In this document: piece after piece, positions 1 through 7,212 of the stretch
Layout: the number at the start of each line of letters is the position of its first letter
How positions within the stretch are numbered: the first letter of the stretch is position 1
DNA from: Rhodocyclaceae bacterium
Lineage (GTDB): Bacteria; Pseudomonadota; Gammaproteobacteria; Burkholderiales; Rhodocyclaceae
Length of the DNA stretch: 40,196 nt
Assembly: GCA_028869135.1 (NCBI GenBank)
Contig: JAGWTC010000023.1
Span: 1 to 40,196 of the forward strand
Reading direction: 5' to 3'
The notes under the pieces: model-generated
Database searches by the model: none
The model's input: the letters and a program-made list of their open reading frames with translations, nothing else
Told to the model about the DNA's origin: nothing
Made by a program: the position numbers and the translations under genes

Positions 1-681
1 GCTGCGCGCGCGCAATGGGCGCCGGTGTGGGTGGTCGTGGACGGCAGCACCGACGGCAGCGCCGAACGCCTGCAGGCCATGGCGCGCGAGGATGGCGGCC
101 TGTATGTCATTGTGCTGCCGGAGAACCGCGGCAAGGGCGCCGCCGTGCTGGAGGGCGTTAGCCAGGCGGAAGCGGCGGGTTTCACGCATGCGCTGACGAT
201 GGATTCGGACGGCCAGCATCCGGCCGATCTGATTCCGTCCTTCATGGCCGCGTCCTTGCAGCAGCCGCAGGCCATGGTGCTCGGCAAGCCGGTGTTCGAC
301 GCCGCGGCGCCGCGCATTCGCGTCAACGGACGCAAAGTGTCCAACGGCTGGGCCAACCTCGAAACGCTATGGATGGGTATCGGCGATTCCCTGTACGGCT
401 TTCGTGTCTATCCGATTGCGCCGCTGATCGACATCATGCGCGGCCGCAAGTGGATGCGGCGTTTTGACTTCGATCCGGAGGCCGTGGTACGCCTGGCCTG
501 GCGCGGGGTACGCCCGGTTAATCTGGACGCCCCGGTACGCTATTTCCGCGCCGATGAGGGCGGCGTTTCGCACTTCAATTATCTGCGCGACAACGTCCTG
601 TTGACGTGGATGCACACGCGCCTGTTCATCGGCTTTGTGCTGCGCCTGCCGCTGCTGATGGTGCGGCGCTTGCGCCGCTAA
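1..681 (+). CDS. Glycosyltransferase family 2, 5' truncated (ApeJ-like sugar transferase domain)
   Basis: The reading frame is open from base 1, so the N-terminus lies outside the window; the GTG at 25 is unlikely to be the true start. The visible part is a GT-A fold family 2 transferase of the dolichyl-phosphate mannose synthase kind. It has VVDGSTDGS (nucleotide-sugar binding), NRGKGAAV, and the metal-binding DSDGQH (residues 62-67 of the visible part). It would move a sugar from a nucleotide donor to a lipid-like acceptor on the cytoplasmic face. The C-terminal stretch VSHFNYLRDN resembles, from memory, glycosyltransferases of aryl polyene clusters, where the transferase is often fused to an acyltransferase (ApeJ). 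Here the chain ends after a short hydrophobic and basic tail with no acyltransferase; a separate acyltransferase lies at 10154-11107. It is tail to tail with the next gene. The family call is firm; the pathway role is inference. Confidence 0.8.
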   Translation, partial: AARAQWAPVWVVVDGSTDGSAERLQAMAREDGGLYVIVLPENRGKGAAVLEGVSQAEAAGFTHALTMDSDGQHPADLIPSFMAASLQQPQAMVLGKPVFDAAAPRIRVNGRKVSNGWANLETLWMGIGDSLYGFRVYPIAPLIDIMRGRKWMRRFDFDPEAVVRLAWRGVRPVNLDAPVRYFRADEGGVSHFNYLRDNVLLTWMHTRLFIGFVLRLPLLMVRRLRR

Positions 682-688
682 CACCCGC

Positions 689-1021
689 CTAACGCTTTTC
701 GGCTGCGGCGTCGCCGGCGGGCGCATCGCCCGCATCACTGTGGCCGCCTTTGCCGTCGATCCCGACCTTTTCGGCAGCCTTGCCCAGCGCCTTGCCGGTC
801 GCGCGGCCGCCACGTTCGACGGCGGCGGCACCGCGCTTGACGCCGTGGACCACTTTTTCAGCGACGTATTCGACGCCATCGCCGGCGGCCTTGACGCCCT
901 TATTGACGGCGCGGCCGGTCTTGTCGACGACCGAATCGCCCTGTGCGGCCTCTTCGGCCTGCACCGAGCAAACGGCGAGGGAAGAAACAAGCAGGGCGGC
1001 GAGATATCGAGAGATGGTCAT
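689..1021 (-). CDS. Small exported low-complexity protein, unknown function
   Basis: This 110-residue protein has a clear Sec signal peptide (MTISRYLAALL...CSVQA, cleavage after about residue 22). The mature part is rich in Ala, Gly, Lys and Val, with repeated short motifs such as GKALGKAAEKV and GVKRGAAAVERG that would form amphipathic or glycine-zipper-like helices. The end is acidic and Gly/Asp-rich. I chose the ATG at 1021 because AAAGGA sits 6 bases upstream and the signal peptide starts there; an upstream in-frame start at 1045 would add eight residues and spoil the signal. I do not recognise a family. It lies between the glycosyltransferase and the antiporter, on the strand of the APE genes, 84 bases beyond the antiporter stop, so it could be the last gene of that transcript or separate. 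A periplasmic or envelope-associated role is inference. Confidence 0.7.
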   Translation of the reverse strand: MTISRYLAALLVSSLAVCSVQAEEAAQGDSVVDKTGRAVNKGVKAAGDGVEYVAEKVVHGVKRGAAAVERGGRATGKALGKAAEKVGIDGKGGHSDAGDAPAGDAAAEKR

Positions 1022-1105
1022 GATCGTCCTTTCATGAAAAGCCAATCTTCGTATTGGAAACCAGCGGCGAGCCGAAATTGCGGCTTGAAACGATCCTTTT
1101 CAATT

Positions 1106-2398
1106 TTAGTCCGCCAGCGCCCGGTGGCCGATTTTCGGCAACCAGCGGCGCAGCGCGGGCGTGGTGATGACGGTACTGAAGATGGCCATCAACACGAGCA
1201 TGGTGAACACGTTCTGCGAAATGACGCCCAGATCGTAACCGACATTGATAACGATAAGCTCCATCAGCGCACGGGTGTTCATCATGATGCCGATGATCTT
1301 GGCTTCGACATGGCCGAGCTTGGCCATGCGGGCGGCCAGGTAGCCGCCACCGAACTTGCCTATGGTGGCGAGCAGAACGGTGACGCCGCACCAGAACCAC
1401 AGCGCGACGGTATCGAGGCCGCCGATATTGGTGCGTAAGCCGGTATAGGTGAAGAAGATGGGTAGGAAGAAGGTGGTGACGAAGTGGCCAATGCGCTCCT
1501 TCCAGGCCTCGATCAATGCCGGCTCGTCGTAGAGCAGCATGCCAGCGACGAAGCCGCCGAAGATGGCGAAGATGCCGAGCTGGTAGGTGGTCATGGCGCC
1601 AAGAAAAATCAGCACCAGCAGGCCGCCCATCAGATTGTTCGAGAGCGGCGAATGGGCCTGGCTGCTGCGTATCGCCCGCTTGAGCACGGGCCGCACCAGG
1701 AACCAAGCCAGCAGCAGGAAAGCGAAAACAGCGAGCACCTTGAAACCGAACTCGCCGGCGTCGAAGTTGGCGAGTGCGAGCGTGGTCACCATGGCCAGCA
1801 AGAGCCAGCCGACCACGTCGTTGATGGCGGCGGCGCTGATCGCGATGACGCCGATCGGATGCCGGGTCAGCTTGAACTCGATCATGATGCGGCCGAGGAT
1901 GGGCAGCGCTGTAATCGAGAAAGCGGTGGCGATGAACAGCGCGCACGGCCACGGGGAGGCATTGGGCGACAGAAGCGGCGCTGTGTAGTAACCAAAAGCC
2001 AGCCCCAGGCCGAAGGGTGCGATCATGGTGGCCACCGCGACATAAAGCGCCGCCTTGCGATGCGTCCTGTCGCGCAAATGGTTGAAGTCGAACTCAAAAC
2101 CGATCTGGAACATTAGCAGGATCAGACCGAGCTGCGAGAGCACCTGCATGGGTTCGGGCGTGATGGAGCGGAACACCGAATCGAATACGCCGGGCGCGAG
2201 CAGGCCGAACAGAGAGGGGCCGAGCAGGATGCCGATGATGATTTCGCCCACCGCCGCGGACTGGCCGCAGCGCAGCGCCACGGCGCTGCCGATGCGTCCG
2301 GCCAGCACGATGAGTGTGAGTTGCAGCAGCGTGTGGAAGAGCAGGATCTCGGACTTGTGCACCGAGGCGTTGGCGAGCAGGGCGTCAGGAGAACTCAT
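1106..2398 (-). CDS. Kef/CPA2-type cation/proton antiporter
   Basis: This 430-residue integral membrane protein of the sodium/hydrogen exchanger fold (CPA2 family) has about 11-13 hydrophobic segments. Family marks include GEIIIGILLGPSLFG near residue 51, IATAFSITALPILGRIM near 156, and AAINDVVGWLL near 190. That last motif has the Asn-Asp pair at the ion-binding site rather than the Asp-Asp of electrogenic exchangers. It ends soon after the last membrane segment, so there is no KTN/TrkA nucleotide-binding domain as in KefB/KefC and no obvious ligand gating. The start is 9 bases after the apeQ stop, so it is probably the distal gene of the pigment operon. The transported ion is not predictable here; K+ or Na+ against H+ is the family norm. 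Its link to the pigment pathway is by position only. Confidence 0.85.
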   Translation of the reverse strand: MSSPDALLANASVHKSEILLFHTLLQLTLIVLAGRIGSAVALRCGQSAAVGEIIIGILLGPSLFGLLAPGVFDSVFRSITPEPMQVLSQLGLILLMFQIGFEFDFNHLRDRTHRKAALYVAVATMIAPFGLGLAFGYYTAPLLSPNASPWPCALFIATAFSITALPILGRIMIEFKLTRHPIGVIAISAAAINDVVGWLLLAMVTTLALANFDAGEFGFKVLAVFAFLLLAWFLVRPVLKRAIRSSQAHSPLSNNLMGGLLVLIFLGAMTTYQLGIFAIFGGFVAGMLLYDEPALIEAWKERIGHFVTTFFLPIFFTYTGLRTNIGGLDTVALWFWCGVTVLLATIGKFGGGYLAARMAKLGHVEAKIIGIMMNTRALMELIVINVGYDLGVISQNVFTMLVLMAIFSTVITTPALRRWLPKIGHRALAD

Positions 2399-2407
2399 GG
2401 GCGGGGA

Positions 2408-3133
2408 TTAGATCATTGCACCGTTGATGGAAATGATTTGGCCGGAAATGTAAGCCGCTTGCTCGGAGGCGAGGAAGGCAACCAGCGCGGCGACTTCCTC
2501 GGGCTTGCCGGCGCGCTTCATGGGCACCATTTCGGCAATCGCGGCGGCGTTGAAGGCGGCCTGGCCCATGGCGGTGTCGATGATGCCGGGCGCCACCGCA
2601 TTAACGGTGATGCCGCGGCTAGCCAGCTCGCGCGCCAGCGATTTGGTGGCCGAGTGCAGCGCGCCCTTGGCGGCCGAATAATTGACCTGGCCGTGATTGC
2701 CGGTGATCGCGGCGATCGACGAGATATTGATGATGCGACCCCAGCGCGTGCGCAGCATGGGCATGGTCAGCGGTTGCGTGACATTGAAGAAGCCGTTGAG
2801 CGAGACATTCACGACGCGATCCCACTGGTCTCCGCTCATGCCTGGGAACACAACGTCATCGTGGATGCCGGCGTTGTTCACGAGGATCTGGATCGGCCCT
2901 TGCTGCAGGATCGCCTCAAGCGCGGCCTGCGTGGCGGCACGGTCGGTGACGTCAAAGGCAATGGCGGTGGCGCTGCCGCCAGCGCGTGTGATATCGGCCG
3001 CGACACTCTCGGCTTGCGCGAGGTTGCGGTTGGCGTGCACAAACACATGGCAATCCTGGGCGGCCAGGGCGCGGCAGATGGCGGCGCCGATGCCGCCGCT
3101 GCCGCCGGTGACTAGGGCAAGTTTTTTGGTCAT
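2408..3133 (-). CDS. apeQ: 3-oxoacyl-ACP reductase of the APE cluster (ApeQ/FabG2-like)
   Basis: A 241-residue short-chain dehydrogenase/reductase. It has the N-terminal cofactor loop TGGSGGIGAAI (residues 9-19), NNAG near 86-89, the catalytic Ser in NISSIAA, and YSAAKGAL with the Tyr and Lys of the active site. The C-terminus has the FabG-like end ISGQIISINGAMI. It should reduce the 3-keto group of the growing polyene on the ACP, probably with NADPH, in the cytoplasm. Its ATG overlaps the apeP stop (ATGA at 3133-3130), which implies translational coupling. FabG-type reductases of APE clusters (ApeQ) work with the ApeI/ApeP dehydratases to make each conjugated double bond. A housekeeping FabG role is less likely because no fabD, acpP or fabF neighbours of the normal fatty-acid operon are here. 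Confidence 0.85.
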   Translation of the reverse strand: MTKKLALVTGGSGGIGAAICRALAAQDCHVFVHANRNLAQAESVAADITRAGGSATAIAFDVTDRAATQAALEAILQQGPIQILVNNAGIHDDVVFPGMSGDQWDRVVNVSLNGFFNVTQPLTMPMLRTRWGRIINISSIAAITGNHGQVNYSAAKGALHSATKSLARELASRGITVNAVAPGIIDTAMGQAAFNAAAIAEMVPMKRAGKPEEVAALVAFLASEQAAYISGQIISINGAMI

Positions 3134-3606
3134 AGGTTTTCGCTGTCCAGAACGACGGCGGCGCGTCCGTTCAGCAGGAGACGGTCGGCGCTGCGCACGT
3201 GGAATTGATAGAGCACGGTGTTGCTGTCACCCGAGAGGCGCTCAGCCTCGATCTCCAGCGGCGCGTGCAGCTCGTCGAGACGGCCGGCGGCCAGCGTCAC
3301 GCTGCGCACGCTGACCAGGTAGCCGCGCTTGGGTTGCGGGCCGGCGGCAAGCAGCACGCCATGGACGGCCATCGCCTGCGCCGCATATTCGATGCCGCAG
3401 GCGATGCCGAGTCGGCCATCTGCGCGCAGCGGATTGTCGGCATCGAGATGGCTGGTGCTGGTACACCGGATCTGCTGCGCGCTCCAGTGCGTGACCGTGT
3501 CGAGCAGGCACATGCTGTCCTGGTGCGGGATACGGGCCGCGATGGCGGCGCGATCAAGAGGAGCTTGGGGCGCTTGCGGGGGCGCTGGCATGGGTGTTTG
3601 CGACAT
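3130..3606 (-). CDS. apeP: Hotdog-fold 3-hydroxyacyl-ACP dehydratase (ApeP-like)
   Basis: A 158-residue hotdog protein of the ApeP dehydratase family. It starts with a Pro/Ala-rich leader, then IPHQDSMCLLDTV (His28, the expected catalytic His) and CGIEYAAQAMAVHG (Glu73, the partner acid on the central helix). It lacks the HFPGxPxxPG motif of classical FabA/FabZ, which its partner at 11104 does carry. APE dehydration is known to use an ApeI:ApeP heteromeric dehydratase, and both halves are present here. It removes water from the 3-hydroxyacyl-ACP made by ApeQ. It starts 30 bases after the apeC stop with no strong ribosome site and runs into apeQ with a 4-base overlap. Confidence 0.8.
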   Translation of the reverse strand: MSQTPMPAPPQAPQAPLDRAAIAARIPHQDSMCLLDTVTHWSAQQIRCTSTSHLDADNPLRADGRLGIACGIEYAAQAMAVHGVLLAAGPQPKRGYLVSVRSVTLAAGRLDELHAPLEIEAERLSGDSNTVLYQFHVRSADRLLLNGRAAVVLDSENL

Positions 3607-3636
3607 GACTAGCGTGTCGAGGGCCGGCGCATGGCT

Positions 3637-4458
3637 TCAGCAGGGCTGCACATCCAGCTGCAACTGCAGCGGGCTCAGGTAGTCGAGCAGCACGGTGGCT
3701 GGGTTTTGGCAGGCAATCGCCGCCAGCAGCGGCAGACCGCGCAGGGCGGGAATGGCGGTGCGCAAGGTTTCCAGTGCGGGGATGGCTAGCCTTGTCGCTT
3801 GAGCGTCGGCGTCATCGCCGAGGCTGACCGCGATGCGCGCCAGACTGTGTGCGGTCGGTTGCGCTTGCAGCAACAGCGCAATGCCGGCGGCGTCGGGCAG
3901 CGGGCGGGCGAGGTGCAAGGCGCCGCTGTATTCGGCTTCGTAGGCGAACAAAAGCACGGGTGCCTGATGTTGCGCGACCAGCGCCATGGCTTCGAGCAGA
4001 CCGGCGCCAAAGCTGCCGTCGTAGGCGCATAGCACCTGGCTGGCCGGCGTGGCGCCGGCGGCGATGCCCCAGAATCCGGCAGCGGTGTTGTGGACCGAGT
4101 TGGTGAAGCGTGTCGGTGAGACCTGCCTGTCGTCGGAGGCGAGCGCTTCGCAGAGCGCGTCACAGTTCTGGCCGTCGCCGCTTGATGACGAAAATACGGT
4201 CATCAACTGGCTGGCGTCCGCAGCTGCGTTTGCAACAGCCTCGAACCCGATCGCCAGCGACAGCTTGACGATGCGACTGGCGCGTCGCCTTTCAGCCGGC
4301 GGCAGAATGCTTGGCACAGGAAGCACAGACGCGGCCAGCTGATAGTCGGTTTCGCCGGCGAGAACGGCGCGCCCTTCCTGCCACGACGGCAGGCCGGGAC
4401 AAATCAGGCCAATGCCATCTATCCAGGCGTGCAACGGGGCGGGGTGGGCGGCGGTCAT
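3637..4458 (-). CDS. apeC: Chain-length-factor-like half ketosynthase (ApeC-like)
   Basis: A 273-residue protein matching only the N-terminal half of a beta-ketoacyl synthase (the KS-like N-terminal domain family). It contains SSSSGDGQNCD and SPTRFTNSVHNTAAGFW, typical of this group. In place of the nucleophilic Cys there is CAYDGSFGAGLLEA (around residues 144-157), and the C-terminal half with the two catalytic His residues is absent. It should therefore not condense by itself. Known APE systems use an ApeO:ApeC pair in which ApeC is the chain-length-factor-like partner, and here it follows apeO directly. The start at 4458 gives an ATGA overlap with the apeO stop; an alternative start at 4485 would add nine residues inside apeO. 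Loss of the C-terminal half looks native, because the reading frame and flanks are intact. Confidence 0.78.
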   Translation of the reverse strand: MTAAHPAPLHAWIDGIGLICPGLPSWQEGRAVLAGETDYQLAASVLPVPSILPPAERRRASRIVKLSLAIGFEAVANAAADASQLMTVFSSSSGDGQNCDALCEALASDDRQVSPTRFTNSVHNTAAGFWGIAAGATPASQVLCAYDGSFGAGLLEAMALVAQHQAPVLLFAYEAEYSGALHLARPLPDAAGIALLLQAQPTAHSLARIAVSLGDDADAQATRLAIPALETLRTAIPALRGLPLLAAIACQNPATVLLDYLSPLQLQLDVQPC

Positions 4459-5660
4459 GGCAGAACTCCGAGCAGCAGACTGCAATTGCTACCACCGAAG
4501 CCGAAGGAGTTGCTGAGCACGCGGCGCAAGCGCGCCTGACGCGGGCTCAGTACATAATCGATGGCGATGGACGGATCCAGCTCGCCGGTATGGCAACTGC
4601 CGGGCATCAGTCCGTCCTCGATGGCGAGCGCGGAGATGATGGCTTCAACCGCGCCGGCGGCGCCTAGGGTGTGCCCGGTGGCGCCCTTAGTCGAGCTGCA
4701 CGGCACGCGCTTACCGACCACGGCCGCAACGGCATGGCCTTCTGCCGCATCGTTGCTCGGTGTCGCCGTGCCATGCAGATTGATATAGTCGACCGCATCG
4801 GCAGTGACGCCGGCCATGGCCAGCGCCGCTTGCATCGCGGCCTGCGCGCCGCGGCCTTCCGGATGCGGTGCCGACATGTGATATGCGTCGCTCGATTCGC
4901 CGTAGCCGAGGAGCCAGACGCTGGCGTCTGGCTGGGACGCGTTGTCGCGTTCGAGCAGCGCAAAGGCGGCGCCTTCCCCGAGCGAGATGCCCTTGCGCTC
5001 GGCATCGTAAGGACGGCAGGGCTGGTCGGATAGCAACTCCAGCGAGTTGAAGCCGTACAGCGTGGTCAGACACAGCGAGTCGATGCCGCCGACCACGGCG
5101 GCATCGATGAGGCCGCACGCGAGCATGCGCTGAGCACTGGCGAAGACTTTGGCCGACGATGAACAGGCGGTGGAGACGACGACGGTCGGTCCTTCAAGCC
5201 CGAAATAGTCACGCGTGAAGGCGGCGACGGAATAGGTGTTGTGGGTTTCCGCGTAGCGATAATCGCCGGGCAGCGCGCCGCTCTGCGGATCTCGGTGGCG
5301 ATAGGCGATTTCGGTTTCAAGGATGCCGCTGGTGCTGGTGGCGAGAAAGACGCCGATGCGCCGCTTGCCATAACGGGCGATCGCCGCGCGCACCGCATCG
5401 CCGAAGCCGTCGGCCTCAAGGCCCAGCAGTGCGAGGCGATTATTGCGGCAGTTGTAGGCGGCCAGATGGGCGGGCAGGGCCGCCGCATCGACGCCCTCGA
5501 CCGCGCCGACCCAGGTGGCGAGCTGCACGGTCTCGAAGGCGCAGGGCGCAAGGCCGCTGCGACCTTCGGCCAATGCCGCGCGCAAGGGGGCCTTGCCCAG
5601 GCCGAGACAGGTCGTGGCGGTGTACTGCGTCAGGCAAATGGGAGAAAAGCGGGGGCTCAA
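4455..5660 (-). CDS. apeO: Beta-ketoacyl-ACP synthase (ApeO-like)
   Basis: A full-length 401-residue thiolase-fold ketosynthase. The triad is visible: Cys166 in STACSSSA, His296 in NLHGTATPSND and His330 in STKGATGHTLGAAG. The C-terminal SFGFGGSN is also present. The region RNNRLAL plus AIARYGKRRIGVFLATSTSG matches my memory of ApeO proteins, and the gene order O-C-P-Q supports this. It should extend the polyene by decarboxylative condensation with malonyl-ACP, in complex with ApeC. The best start is a TTG at 5660, because the N-terminal LTQYTATTCLGLG strand must be included and no ATG or GTG lies near it. No clear ribosome site is seen. Unlike most genes in the cluster it does not touch its upstream neighbour; 79 bases separate it from the deacetylase stop. 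Confidence 0.85.
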   Translation of the reverse strand: MSPRFSPICLTQYTATTCLGLGKAPLRAALAEGRSGLAPCAFETVQLATWVGAVEGVDAAALPAHLAAYNCRNNRLALLGLEADGFGDAVRAAIARYGKRRIGVFLATSTSGILETEIAYRHRDPQSGALPGDYRYAETHNTYSVAAFTRDYFGLEGPTVVVSTACSSSAKVFASAQRMLACGLIDAAVVGGIDSLCLTTLYGFNSLELLSDQPCRPYDAERKGISLGEGAAFALLERDNASQPDASVWLLGYGESSDAYHMSAPHPEGRGAQAAMQAALAMAGVTADAVDYINLHGTATPSNDAAEGHAVAAVVGKRVPCSSTKGATGHTLGAAGAVEAIISALAIEDGLMPGSCHTGELDPSIAIDYVLSPRQARLRRVLSNSFGFGGSNCSLLLGVLP

Positions 5661-5739
5661 GATGTGAACTGTGGTCCGTGGGAGCTTGGTTTTATGGCTG
5701 TCTCGTTAGATTGCCGACCGCGGGAAATGCGGCCGGCGA

Positions 5740-6564
5740 TTATATCAGCGGCACCTGTACGGCCGGTCCTACGCCTTGCGCGAGCGAAACTGCCTTCAGG
5801 CCGTCGGCACGGAGTTGTTCAAGCAGGATGGGCAGCACTTCGAGGACGAGAGGATTGCCGCGCGGCGTGATGGCCGGATGGCCGTCGTGCAGCAGCAGGA
5901 TGTCGCCGGCCCTGCGCTGGTGGGCCAGACGCATTAGTGCGGCATCCAAATCGTTGTAGCGGGTGTCGTAGGCGCGATGGCTCCAGGTCGTCAGAGTGAG
6001 ATCGTGACGGGCGAGCATGGGCTCGAGAAACACATTGCGCAAGCCGGCGACCGCGCGGAAGAAATGCGGCGCGCGCCCGCTAATGTCGGAGATGGTGTGT
6101 TGCGCATCGACGATCTCGCGTTCGATGGCACGCGGGCCGAGCAAGGAGAAGTGATGCGGGTGACGCTGCGTGTGGTTCTCGACGCTGTGGCCGCGAGCAA
6201 CGATTTCGCGCACCAGCACCGGATGACGGCGCGCGTTCTCGCCGATGCAGAAAAAGCTGGCCTTGGCATTGGCGCTGTCGAGCAGGTCGAGCACACGCGG
6301 CGTGACATCGGGGTTCGGGCCGTCGTCGAAAGTCAGCGCGATCTCGCCGCGCGCGGCGGACGCCGCGGGCAGGCGCAGCAGGTTGGGACCGAGCAAAGTG
6401 CTGCGCGGCCACAGCCCGCCCCACACCAGCAGCCCATGGTTGCAGGCCAGTACGGCCAGCGCGAGGGGCCAGGAGTGCGGCGCGACCGCCGTGCCCAGCG
6501 CGGCGCCCAGATGGGCGAGGACGCTGGCATGCAGCAAGGGAGTCGGGCGCCATGGGCGGGGCAT
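5740..6564 (-). CDS. Membrane-anchored polysaccharide deacetylase (NodB homology, CE4)
   Basis: A 274-residue protein. Residues 8-50 are hydrophobic and probably form one or two membrane segments. The NodB domain starts at about 74 with TFDDGPN (Asp80, Asp81) and has the metal-binding HTQRH (His131, His135). LLHDGH carries His226, the usual C-terminal catalytic His. The usual RPPxG motif is replaced by FRAVAGLRN (169-177), so substrate choice may differ. CE4 enzymes remove N-acetyl groups from N-acetylhexosamines. The start at 6564 lies one base after the hydrolase stop (TGACATG); a start at 6657 would intrude into that gene. Its place among lipid, sugar and export genes suggests it trims a glycan attached to the APE lipid, which is inference. 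A role in cell-wall modification cannot be excluded. Confidence 0.82.
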   Translation of the reverse strand: MPRPWRPTPLLHASVLAHLGAALGTAVAPHSWPLALAVLACNHGLLVWGGLWPRSTLLGPNLLRLPAASAARGEIALTFDDGPNPDVTPRVLDLLDSANAKASFFCIGENARRHPVLVREIVARGHSVENHTQRHPHHFSLLGPRAIEREIVDAQHTISDISGRAPHFFRAVAGLRNVFLEPMLARHDLTLTTWSHRAYDTRYNDLDAALMRLAHQRRAGDILLLHDGHPAITPRGNPLVLEVLPILLEQLRADGLKAVSLAQGVGPAVQVPLI

Positions 6565-6565
6565 G

Positions 6566-7204
6566 TCAGTGTGCTTTCCGGAGCGTCGTAGCCGGCGCGA
6601 CAAAGGGGCGCCGCGCCACAAAGTCCTGCCACAGGCATTGCCAGGTCGGCCAGTCATGATCGCCGGCGATGACGTGGCGAATGGCTCCCGGCATGGCTTC
6701 CACCATCAGGCCCTGCCCGTCGGCAAAGCGATCGTTCTCGCCGTAACCGAGATAGAGGGGCAGTTCGCCGTGGCCCGCGATCATCCACTGCCAGAGCAGA
6801 AACTCGGCATCGTGCGCCTGCGCTTCGCTCAGTCGCCAGCGACCGGGACCGCCGGCGGCCCGGATGGCCTGTGTAGTGATGCGGCTGCCCGGGTAGGGCG
6901 CCAGCAGGCACAGGCCGTGAACCTGCGCGGGGTACCGACGTGCATATTGCAGCGAAACCGCCGCGCCCAGCGAAATGCCGCCCAGCACGAGGCGATGCCC
7001 GGGATGGGCTGCGGCAATGGCGAGAACTTGATCGTGCAGCGTGGCGACACAGGCGTCGACGTCGAGCTGATTGACGTCGATCGAAGCCGGTATCAGCGCG
7101 GCTTGCGGCCAATGCAGGGCGAGATCCGTGTCGAAGCCCGCCGCCGCGAAATCCTGCGGAGACATCAGGGCACCCGGCGCCATCACGATCAATGTATCCG
7201 TCAT
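6566..7204 (-). CDS. Alpha/beta hydrolase, putative esterase/thioesterase of the APE cluster
   Basis: A 212-residue alpha/beta hydrolase of the small carboxylesterase type. The nucleophile elbow is GGISLG (Ser78). Asp158 in YGENDRF and His183 in GDHDW complete a likely triad. An oxyanion-type loop APGAL lies at residues 9-13. There is no signal peptide, so it should act in the cytoplasm. It starts 8 bases after the exporter stop and is followed one base later by the deacetylase, so it is firmly inside the operon. No hotdog thioesterase of the ApeK type was found here; this hydrolase could supply the acyl release or editing step. That substitution is inference, and a phospholipid or ester hydrolase role is equally possible. 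Confidence 0.75.
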   Translation of the reverse strand: MTDTLIVMAPGALMSPQDFAAAGFDTDLALHWPQAALIPASIDVNQLDVDACVATLHDQVLAIAAAHPGHRLVLGGISLGAAVSLQYARRYPAQVHGLCLLAPYPGSRITTQAIRAAGGPGRWRLSEAQAHDAEFLLWQWMIAGHGELPLYLGYGENDRFADGQGLMVEAMPGAIRHVIAGDHDWPTWQCLWQDFVARRPFVAPATTLRKAH

Positions 7205-7212
7205 GCTCGGCC

